Part shown: in pieces, positions 8,635 to 14,963 of the stretch
Layout: every line of letters begins with the position of its first letter
How positions within the stretch are numbered: the stretch's first letter is position 1
From: an uncultured Candidatus Saccharibacteria bacterium
GTDB lineage: Bacteria > Patescibacteria > Saccharimonadia > Saccharimonadales > UBA4665
DNA: 50,153 nucleotides
Direction of reading: 5' to 3'
Assembly (NCBI GenBank): GCA_946482575.1
Contig: CAMLRZ010000006.1
Span: 1-50,153, forward strand
Notes under the pieces: generated by a model
The model's input: only the letters and a program-made list of their open reading frames with translations
What the model was told of the DNA's origin: nothing
Database searches by the model: none
Translations under genes and position numbers: made by a program

Positions 8635-9588
8635 CTATTTAGCTTGCGATGAATCTGTAGTTTCTGCGGTAGTCTCGGTGTCGTCACCGGATGTATTGAA
8701 GCTAACCTCGTTCGCGGTGATAATAGCGTTTCGCATTTGTTCGCTAATGTCGCCCATGCCACCAGGAGAGTGAGGAATGAGAATGGTGTTGCTTTTGCCA
8801 GAAAGGCCAATGTCTTTGAGCGTGTCAAAATACTGCGTCATGAGCACCAGGTTCATAACGTCTTGGGCTTTAGTGCCATCCACGGAAGAACTAAAGTTTT
8901 CTACAGAAACTTTAAGACCGTCAATAATCGCTTTGCGCTGATCGGCGATACCTTTACCTTGCAATGCTTTGCTTTCGGCTTCGGCTTCGGCGGCTTTAAC
9001 GACACGGATTTTTTCGGCTTCAGCTTGTTGAATAGCGGCTTCACGCATACGCTGCGCAGCATTGATCTCGTTCATGCTGGATTTAACTTTGGCATCCGGG
9101 TCGATATCGGTAACAAGCGTCTTAATGATGTTGTATCCAAAGTCGTCCATCACAATGTCTAGCTCGTTCTTTACGGCAATAGCAATGTCGTCTTTCTTTT
9201 GGAAGACATCGTCAAGAATAATAGATGGTACGCGAGCCCGCACGGTGTCAAAAACGTAGGCAGTGATCTGTTCGCGGGGGTTCTGCAGGCGGTACACGGC
9301 GTCAGCAACTTTTTCGGGAAGAATACAATACTGAACGCTCACAATACAACGTACAAACACGTTGTCTTTGGTTTTGGTCTCGATTTCTACATCTAATTGC
9401 TGGATGCGCAAACTGGGTCGGGCAACAATGCGATCAATGATCGGTACCTTAATGTTAAGACCCGCGTACGCAACGCGTTTAAAACGACCGAATCGTTCTA
9501 TGACTGCTACTGTTTGCTGACGCACAACAAACAAGGAGTTGGCAAACAGGATAAACAAAAGTGCTGCAAAAATGTAGAAAAATACCAT
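8635..9588 (-). CDS. SPFH/Band 7 (stomatin-like) membrane protein
   Basis: A 317-aa stomatin/QmcA-type protein. Residues about 2-20 are a membrane segment, followed by the SPFH domain (RQQTVAVIERFGRF through TDIDPDA, about 22-180) and an Ala/Glu/Lys coiled coil (AAIQQAEAEKIRVVKAAEAEAESKA piecewise, about 185-225). The tail is acidic and Thr-rich. Such proteins oligomerise in membrane microdomains and often scaffold proteases; FtsH is encoded a few kb away, but a partnership is only suggested. An AGAGG ribosome binding site lies in front, with TATAGT (9619-9624) upstream. Confidence 0.87.
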   Translation of the reverse strand: MVFFYIFAALLFILFANSLFVVRQQTVAVIERFGRFKRVAYAGLNIKVPIIDRIVARPSLRIQQLDVEIETKTKDNVFVRCIVSVQYCILPEKVADAVYRLQNPREQITAYVFDTVRARVPSIILDDVFQKKDDIAIAVKNELDIVMDDFGYNIIKTLVTDIDPDAKVKSSMNEINAAQRMREAAIQQAEAEKIRVVKAAEAEAESKALQGKGIADQRKAIIDGLKVSVENFSSSVDGTKAQDVMNLVLMTQYFDTLKDIGLSGKSNTILIPHSPGGMGDISEQMRNAIITANEVSFNTSGDDTETTAETTDSSQAK

Positions 9589-9666
9589 AAGAACCTCTTG
9601 GGATTACTGAATGCGCGTACTATATCACGTGCTCGGTGGATAGTACAGGATAATTTGTGGGGGAGT

Positions 9667-10493
9667 GACAAGTAGACGTGGCGGCGCTAGGGCGCGCAGC
9701 AGATTCGCTCCAGCGAGCCACGTCTACGATCGTCGTCAGGCTGCCGGGGCAGCGTCTTCGGGGTCGTTGTGCGGGCTGTCGGATTGGGGAGCGAGTGCTT
9801 CCACGCGGGCGGTCAGCTCCTTGAGGAACTGCTGCTTTCCTTCACGCGTGTTGGCGTAGGAGCAGGAGCTGAGCGGCTCACCGTAGGCACGTCGGATGTG
9901 GGCGCTGAAGTCAGGCTTGGTGCCCTTGCCGAGCGGCAACAGCTGGTTGCTGCCCGAGATGTGCGCCGGGATGACCACGGCGTTGGGAACAGCGAACGCC
10001 AGCTCGGCCACGCCAGGCTTGAACTTGCGCAGTGTTCCGTCGCGTGAACAGCCACCCTCCGGGTAGATCAGAAGCAGCCCGTTGTGCTCCAGCACACGAA
10101 TACCACTCTTGATCGCGGCCTTGCCGGACTCGATGTTGCCGCGGTCCACGGGGATCTGACCCAGCAGCCACAGCAGCCACCTGAGCACGCGAAAGCGCCA
10201 GATCTTGAAGTCCCACAGCTCGGCCATGGCCATCGCCACCGGCGTACGAAAGAGCGGTGTTCCGCCCATTTCCAGCGGGGGATCGGCCAGAGACAGATGG
10301 TTGCTGGCCAGGATGACCGGGCCGCGCTTGGGTATGACCTGCTTGTTGATCTCCTCCACGCTGATGCCGCTGAGTTTGAGAGCCAGCCGCCAGATCAGCT
10401 TGAGGGCGAACATCAAGAGCCAGGCCTGGGGCCACAGCGCGCGCGGTCTACGCCAGAAACGCCACACGGCGTCTCCCTTCGTCTACTTGTCGA
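9667..10493. repeat. 12-bp inverted repeat enclosing a GC-rich island
   Basis: GACAAGTAGACG at 9667-9678 is matched by its reverse complement CGTCTACTTGTC near 10481-10492. Between them lies only the plsC-type gene, whose GC content is well above its neighbours (lines counted by eye gave 58-68% against about 40%). A further inverted pair GTAGACGTGGC/GCCACGTCTAC sits at 9672-9682 and 9717-9727, beside the gene's 3' end. This could be a mobile or transferred unit, or the inner pair could be a terminator-like hairpin. No transposase is present. Confidence 0.5.
9736..10467 (-). CDS. 1-acyl-glycerol-3-phosphate acyltransferase (PlsC family), GC-rich
   Basis: A 243-aa acyltransferase of the PlsC family, expected to make phosphatidic acid by acylating lysophosphatidate at the inner membrane. 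The HX4D catalytic motif is NHLSLADPP near residue 57 and the substrate-binding block is YPEGGCSRDG near residue 137. The first 30 residues are hydrophobic and basic. The start is GTG with GGGAG upstream. Base composition and codon choice (G/C-ending codons) clearly differ from both neighbours, and the gene sits inside a 12-bp inverted repeat. Transfer from a high-GC donor, possibly an actinobacterial host, is my inference. Confidence 0.85.
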   Translation of the reverse strand: MWRFWRRPRALWPQAWLLMFALKLIWRLALKLSGISVEEINKQVIPKRGPVILASNHLSLADPPLEMGGTPLFRTPVAMAMAELWDFKIWRFRVLRWLLWLLGQIPVDRGNIESGKAAIKSGIRVLEHNGLLLIYPEGGCSRDGTLRKFKPGVAELAFAVPNAVVIPAHISGSNQLLPLGKGTKPDFSAHIRRAYGEPLSSCSYANTREGKQQFLKELTARVEALAPQSDSPHNDPEDAAPAA

Positions 10494-10569
10494 GTTAAAA
10501 AACACCTTCGCGGATGCGAAAGCTCAGATAATTCTACAATAAACTGGCTGTTCCACCAACTAGCGTACG

Positions 10570-11181
10570 TTATTCGGAAAACAACGAGCCGTATTTTTGG
10601 CTGAATGCTTGGGGTGTATATTCGCCAAACTGCTCACCGGCAGCCCATGCTTTTTTAGACGCTTCCATAGTTTGATCGTCGATGTAAGTGATGTCCAATT
10701 CTTGCGCCAGCTCATCAAGCGCCTGCTTGGCCTGTTGTTTTTCGGCGTCGAGCTCGTTGGAATGTCCGTAGGTCTTTTCCACTTCCAAGTGAAAGCCCCA
10801 GGCTTGGGTGTATTTTAGCGCTACCTCAATGTCGCCCGACAGTTGATAATTAATACGGAACTGCTCAGACAGCATGGGCTCCACTTTCAACAGCGTTGTA
10901 AACAGTTTTACAGCGTCTGGCAGTGCAGTTTGCGAGAAGGGAATTTCTAATTCCTCAAAACCATTGCCTAAGCCCAATTGCCCACCTTTATATTTAATGA
11001 CAGTCTTTTGGGGAGACGACGCAATCGAGACGTTCACGTCAGGAAGTACAAAAAAGTACGAAGTTTTGTTGTCTACTTCCCGAGTAGTTGCAAGCTGCTC
11101 CAAGCGATCTTTAATAGCCAGAAATTGATCTTCTTTTAGAAAAGCACGCTCTTCGTATTCGTATTGGGTGGCGTGAAGCAT
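10570..11181 (-). CDS. CYTH-like protein
   Basis: A 203-aa protein resembling the CYTH/triphosphate tunnel superfamily: it opens with a YEYEER pattern, has alternating charged strands (TVIKYKGG), and later R-x-x-Y...ALK...HLEVEK. Family members bind triphosphates and metal inside a beta tunnel; the substrate here is unknown. I chose the ATG at 11181 because a TATAGT box (11188-11193) ends 6 nt before it. A longer frame reaching into the tRNA terminator is rejected. The family call is moderate. Confidence 0.6.
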   Translation of the reverse strand: MLHATQYEYEERAFLKEDQFLAIKDRLEQLATTREVDNKTSYFFVLPDVNVSIASSPQKTVIKYKGGQLGLGNGFEELEIPFSQTALPDAVKLFTTLLKVEPMLSEQFRINYQLSGDIEVALKYTQAWGFHLEVEKTYGHSNELDAEKQQAKQALDELAQELDITYIDDQTMEASKKAWAAGEQFGEYTPQAFSQKYGSLFSE

Positions 11182-11187
11182 GTAATT

Positions 11188-11193
11188 ACTATA
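11188..11193 (-). promoter_or_regulatory. -10 box TATAGT, leaderless CYTH-like gene
   Basis: It ends 6 nt before the ATG at 11181. It lies just beyond the tRNA-Met terminator on the same strand. Confidence 0.5.
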
Positions 11194-11215
11194 AGTCACT
11201 GTTTTGGTTTGACCA

Positions 11216-11247
11216 AGAAAAAGACCCCACGCACGGTGAGGTTCTTT
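11216..11247 (-). terminator. terminator after tRNA-Met
   Basis: On the minus strand AAGAACCTCAC, a short loop CGTGC and GTGGGGTCTT form a stem followed by a T-run. It separates the tRNA from the CYTH-like gene. Confidence 0.65.
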
Positions 11248-11250
11248 TCT

Positions 11251-11327
11251 TGGTAGCGGCGAGTGGACTTGAACCACTGACCCCAGGCTTATGAGTCCTG
11301 TGCTCTAACCAGCTGAGCTACGCCGCC
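11251..11327 (-). tRNA. tRNA-Met (anticodon CAT)
   Basis: A 77-nt tRNA with encoded CCA. The D-arm region (GTAGCTCAGCTGGTTAGAGC), the loop CTCATAA with anticodon CAT, the variable region GGGGTCA and the T-arm TTCAAGT all resemble elongator tRNA-Met. Two weak points are visible: a G1-U72 acceptor pair and an A31/G39 mismatch at the top of the anticodon stem. A CAT tRNA could also be tRNA-Ile2, the TilS substrate, and tilS is only about 670 bp away, but the variable loop favours Met. Confidence 0.88.
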
Positions 11328-11413
11328 ATATTGAGTCACGCTACATGCGCAACTCAAAATACAACCACTAATATAGCATATTCTGCATCTGTTGGCTAGG
11401 GCAAATCACACCT

Positions 11414-11980
11414 TTAGCTTTGACGAGCTTGCAGCCACGCAGCCAGCTCGTGCCAGGCGGTTGGCAGATGCGCCGTTGCGGATTTACCAGCGGCAGCAAT
11501 CTGAGCTGCGGTGGTCTTGCCGCCATCAAATGAAACCATAGCCATGAGCGGTGCTTTTTCAAAAGTGCCACGGGGTTCGTCTGTCAAAATACCTTGTATA
11601 TCAACCGAGAAAATAACCTGTTCGTGCTCATCTTGATAAGCCGCCAGCTGGCGCAAAATAACGGTGCGGTCCTGTACGCCGGTCAGCAGTCGCTGCCAAT
11701 CCGCAATAGTAAACCATTGGCACACCGATTTCATGTAGGCGCCAGGAAAACCGCCCAGTGCGGGAATAATCCATGAGTCGTCAGTAACAATTACTGGCTT
11801 TTGCACCAGCGCATAGGCGTCGGCTGCCTTGCGGGCGATAATCTTTTCGGCGTCTTCACCCTGAATTTCGTCAATGTCGTAGCCGGCAACTTGTTCTAGC
11901 TCAATGCCGAACTCGGCGCAGACCTTTTGTGCGGTTCGGAATTTTTGTTCATTGGTGGTAATTACTGAGAACTTGTTCAT
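11414..11980 (-). CDS. rdgB: RdgB/HAM1-type non-canonical purine NTP pyrophosphatase
   Basis: A 188-aa house-cleaning enzyme that would hydrolyse dITP/XTP to the monophosphate. Recognisable parts are the N-terminal ITTNEQKF (family T/SxNxxK), the central VTDDSWIIPALGGFPGAY, which matches the substrate pocket around the conserved Asp-Asp and PGxY, and a C-terminal helix region. I chose ATG 11980 over an upstream in-frame ATG that overlaps tilS. A TACAAT box ends 9 nt before it, and that box overlaps the one serving tilS on the other strand. Confidence 0.82.
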   Translation of the reverse strand: MNKFSVITTNEQKFRTAQKVCAEFGIELEQVAGYDIDEIQGEDAEKIIARKAADAYALVQKPVIVTDDSWIIPALGGFPGAYMKSVCQWFTIADWQRLLTGVQDRTVILRQLAAYQDEHEQVIFSVDIQGILTDEPRGTFEKAPLMAMVSFDGGKTTAAQIAAAGKSATAHLPTAWHELAAWLQARQS

Positions 11981-11985
11981 GCTGG

Positions 11986-11995
11986 TACAATTGTA
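11986..11995. promoter_or_regulatory. palindromic divergent -10 TACAATTGTA
   Basis: TACAATTGTA reads TACAAT on both strands. The plus copy (11986-11991, extended -10 TGG) ends 6 nt before tilS; the minus copy (11995-11990) ends 9 nt before rdgB. Only 17 bp separate the two start codons, so RNA polymerase can serve only one direction at a time. Confidence 0.6.
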
Positions 11996-11997
11996 CA

Positions 11998-12882
11998 ATG
12001 AAGTTGGAATCTGTTCCACCAGGGAAGTATGTGGTGGCAGTGTCGGGCGGCGTGGACTCGATGGTGTTGCTCGACATGCTCACTCGTCAGCCGGGCCTCC
12101 ATATAGTGGTGGCTCACTTTGATCATGGCATTCGGTCAGATAGCAGCGAAGATCGGCGATTAGTGGAGCAGACAGCAGCCCACTACAAGCTACCCTATAT
12201 ATATGAAGAGGGTCACTTGGGCGCTAACGCCAGCGAGGCGCAGGCCAGAAAGGCTCGCTATGACTTTTTGGAGCGGGCAAGGATTCAGCACGGTGCGCAG
12301 GCAATAATTACGGCGCATCATCAAGACGACTTATTAGAAACCATGATGATCAACCTGATTCGCGGCACTAATCGCAAAGGTTTATCATCATTGCGGTCAA
12401 ACGATAAACTGCTGCGTCCGCTTTTAAAAACAGGGAAGGGCGAGATAACAAAGTATGCCCGTGGCCATGCAATTGTCTGGCACGAAGACAGCACCAACGC
12501 CAGCGACGCCTACCTGCGCAATCGCCTGCGCCAAACGGTTCTGCCTCGTCTGACTGCGGCGCAAAGATCTGAATTACTACGCATTAACCAGCGGGCAACA
12601 GAGGTAAATCAGGTGCTGGATGAACAGATTGGGGTGGTATTGGCGGCTAGTACGTCCGGCAAAAAGCTCAATCGTTCGCAATTTGCACAGTTGCCACATG
12701 CTCTTTCGTGCGAGGTGATGGCGGCCTGGCTGCGAGCACACCATGTGGGCAATTTGTCCGCAAAACAGATCGACAGGCTGGTCATTACTGTTAAAACCGC
12801 CCGCCCGAACACCGTACATGCTATAGAAAATCGCAAAAACATGAAGATCACCCTGAAATTTGCAGAAATTTTGCTAGGCTAG
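11998..12882 (+). CDS. tilS: tRNA(Ile)-lysidine synthase
   Basis: A 294-aa TilS, which converts C34 of the CAU-anticodon tRNA-Ile2 to lysidine using ATP and lysine. The PP-loop SGGVDS is at residues 16-21, the FDHGIR block at about 41-46, and the HHQDDLLET motif near residue 104. Many family members exceed 400 aa; the C-terminal domains are reduced or absent here. The gene has no Shine-Dalgarno, and the -10 TACAAT sits 6 nt before the ATG, so a leaderless mRNA is predicted. Confidence 0.9.
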   Translation: MKLESVPPGKYVVAVSGGVDSMVLLDMLTRQPGLHIVVAHFDHGIRSDSSEDRRLVEQTAAHYKLPYIYEEGHLGANASEAQARKARYDFLERARIQHGAQAIITAHHQDDLLETMMINLIRGTNRKGLSSLRSNDKLLRPLLKTGKGEITKYARGHAIVWHEDSTNASDAYLRNRLRQTVLPRLTAAQRSELLRINQRATEVNQVLDEQIGVVLAASTSGKKLNRSQFAQLPHALSCEVMAAWLRAHHVGNLSAKQIDRLVITVKTARPNTVHAIENRKNMKITLKFAEILLG

Positions 12883-12906
12883 GCTCGCAAAGACGTTTGT
12901 TGGGTG

Positions 12907-12912
12907 TATAAT
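12907..12912 (+). promoter_or_regulatory. -10 box TATAAT of ftsH
   Basis: TATAAT is 21 nt before the GTG start, and GGAG lies in between, so this transcript has a short conventional leader. Confidence 0.55.
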
Positions 12913-12933
12913 GCTCAGGTATGGAGATAATTC

Positions 12934-14799
12934 GTGGATAATAAAAAGACTTTTCGTTCCAACAACAATAAGGGCGGCCGTCGAGGTTTTCGTAACGTCG
13001 GTTTTGTTGCCCTCCTGATCCTGTTTGGCTTGATTATTTTTGCAGCGTACAGCCAACCGGCAACGCTCAAAACGATTCCGCTTTCCGAGGCTGTTTCACA
13101 GGCTAACCACGGTGATTATAAAAAAATTGAGGTCGATGGCAACCAGCTGACCATCACTAAAAAAGGTGAAGATCGCGCTACGCTCAAGTCATATTCTGAC
13201 CCTAACTCTACCTTAAAAGAAGCAGGCTTTAATGCTTCAAAAACAGAGATTTCGTTCAAGCAGCAAGCTAGTGGCGGCTCAATGTGGGAAAACGTGGCCT
13301 TGTCGCTAATCCCTGTGATTATCATTAGTGCCGTTTTGTTCATTATGCTACGCAGTGCCCAGGGCCAAGGTAATCAGGCTATGAGCTTTGGTAAAAGCCG
13401 CGCTCGCTTGTATGGTAATGAAAAGGACAAAGTAGTGTTTAACGACATCGCTGGTTCTGCCGAAGCCAAGCAAGATCTGCAAGAAGTGGTTGAATTCCTA
13501 AAGTACCCCAAAAAGTTTGCCAATGTTGGCGCCCGTATTCCTAAGGGTGTGCTGTTGGTCGGCCCCCCCGGTACCGGTAAAACCATGCTGGCTCGCGCTG
13601 TAGCCGGTGAAGCGAACGTACCATTCTTTAGCATTTCCGGTTCTGAATTTGTGGAAATGTTCGTAGGTGTTGGTGCATCACGTGTTCGTGATCTGTTTGC
13701 CAAAGCTAAAAAGAACGCACCCTGCATTATCTTTGTTGACGAAATTGACGCCGTTGGGCGCCGCCGTGGCTCTGGCATGGGTGGTGGTCACGACGAACGT
13801 GAACAAACCCTGAACCAGATTTTGGTAGAGATGGATGGCTTTGAGCAAGGTCAAAACGTTATTGTCTTGGCCGCCACCAACCGTGCCGACGTGCTCGACC
13901 CAGCATTGTTGCGCCCTGGTCGCTTTGACCGCCGCGTAGACATCGGCTTGCCAGATCGCAAAGACCGTGAAGCAATCCTGAAGGTTCACTTCAAGAAGAA
14001 GCCTACCGGTAAAGGTGTTGATCTTGACGCGCTGGCTGCGAAATCTGCCGGATCATCAGGCGCCGACCTGGCTAACATTGCCAACGAATCAGCTATTATC
14101 GCTGCTCGCCTGAACCACAAAGAGATCAGCAACGACGATGTTACTGCTGCATTCGAAAAAGTTGCCATTGGTCCTGAGCGCAAGAGCAAGGTAATGAGCG
14201 ACAAAGAAAAAGAAATTACCGCTTTCCACGAAGCTGGTCACGCTATCGTGGGCCACGTACTTCCGGACAGCGATGTCGTGCACAAAGTTACCATCATCCC
14301 TCGTGGCGGTACTGGCGGCGTGACGTGGTTTATCCCACCAGAAGATAAAAGCTACCACTCTGTAGTGGAATATAAAGATGTATTGGCTCGCATGTTGGGT
14401 GGCCGTATTGCCGAAGAAGTTATGTTTGGTCGCGACCACGTAACTACTGGGGCTGGCAGTGACTTGCAAAAAGCCGCCGAGCTGGCTCGTGACATGGTAA
14501 TCAACCAGGGCATGGGCAAGAAGTTGCAAGACCAAGTCTTCCACATTGAAGACGGCATGATGATTGAACGCATGGTTCATGAGCGTGAGTATTCTGACGA
14601 AACCGCCAAGGTCATTGATGACGAAGTTGAAGCCTTGATCAAGGAAGCCGCCGATCGTGCTCGTGCCGTGATCAAAGAGAACAAGACTTACCTACGTGCA
14701 CTCAAAGAGCGACTACTCGAGAAAGAAACAGTTGAAGCTGAAGAAGTAAAAGAAGTGCTGAAGGGCAGCAAAATGCCTGCATCAGCGGCTCTCTACTAA
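12934..14799 (+). CDS. ftsH: ATP-dependent zinc metalloprotease FtsH
   Basis: A 621-aa membrane AAA+ protease that degrades misfolded membrane and regulatory proteins. It has membrane segments near residues 24-41 and 118-136 around a small periplasmic domain, Walker A GPPGTGKT (about 210-217), Walker [10 protein letters not shown], the second region of homology with [10 protein letters not shown], and zinc motif HEAGH (about 432-436), with a further Asp in GAGSDL. The start is GTG with GGAG upstream, reading DNKKTF. A hairpin terminator follows. It sits directly downstream of tilS, the classical bacterial tilS-ftsH order. Confidence 0.97.
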   Translation: MDNKKTFRSNNNKGGRRGFRNVGFVALLILFGLIIFAAYSQPATLKTIPLSEAVSQANHGDYKKIEVDGNQLTITKKGEDRATLKSYSDPNSTLKEAGFNASKTEISFKQQASGGSMWENVALSLIPVIIISAVLFIMLRSAQGQGNQAMSFGKSRARLYGNEKDKVVFNDIAGSAEAKQDLQEVVEFLKYPKKFANVGARIPKGVLLVGPPGTGKTMLARAVAGEANVPFFSISGSEFVEMFVGVGASRVRDLFAKAKKNAPCIIFVDEIDAVGRRRGSGMGGGHDEREQTLNQILVEMDGFEQGQNVIVLAATNRADVLDPALLRPGRFDRRVDIGLPDRKDREAILKVHFKKKPTGKGVDLDALAAKSAGSSGADLANIANESAIIAARLNHKEISNDDVTAAFEKVAIGPERKSKVMSDKEKEITAFHEAGHAIVGHVLPDSDVVHKVTIIPRGGTGGVTWFIPPEDKSYHSVVEYKDVLARMLGGRIAEEVMFGRDHVTTGAGSDLQKAAELARDMVINQGMGKKLQDQVFHIEDGMMIERMVHEREYSDETAKVIDDEVEALIKEAADRARAVIKENKTYLRALKERLLEKETVEAEEVKEVLKGSKMPASAALY

Positions 14800-14822
14800 T
14801 AATCAGCCACCTGCTACCAGAT

Positions 14823-14848
14823 AAAGCGTCTACATTGTAGGCGCTTTT
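14823..14848 (+). terminator. terminator after ftsH
   Basis: Stem AAAGCG-t-CTAC with loop ATT and GTAG-g-CGCTTT, ending in a T-run. Confidence 0.75.
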
Positions 14849-14930
14849 CTGACCTTGGTATTTCACGAGCATAACGGTGTATACTAGTGGTATCGGCATA
14901 ACCGATATAGCGAAGCTGCTATAAATCTGA

Positions 14931-14936
14931 TATAAT
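14931..14936 (+). promoter_or_regulatory. extended -10 TGATATAAT of the T4SS-type ATPase gene
   Basis: TATAAT preceded by TGA lies 27 nt before the ATG. A 6-bp inverted repeat TATCGG-N5-CCGATA at about 14890-14906 just upstream could be an operator. Confidence 0.5.
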
Positions 14937-14963
14937 TTAGACAACAATTGGTAACAAACACGA

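Noticed and set aside
9667..10493. Insertion sequence at the GC-rich island
   Set aside because: There is an inverted repeat but no transposase and no clear target duplication, so I report only a possible transferred unit.
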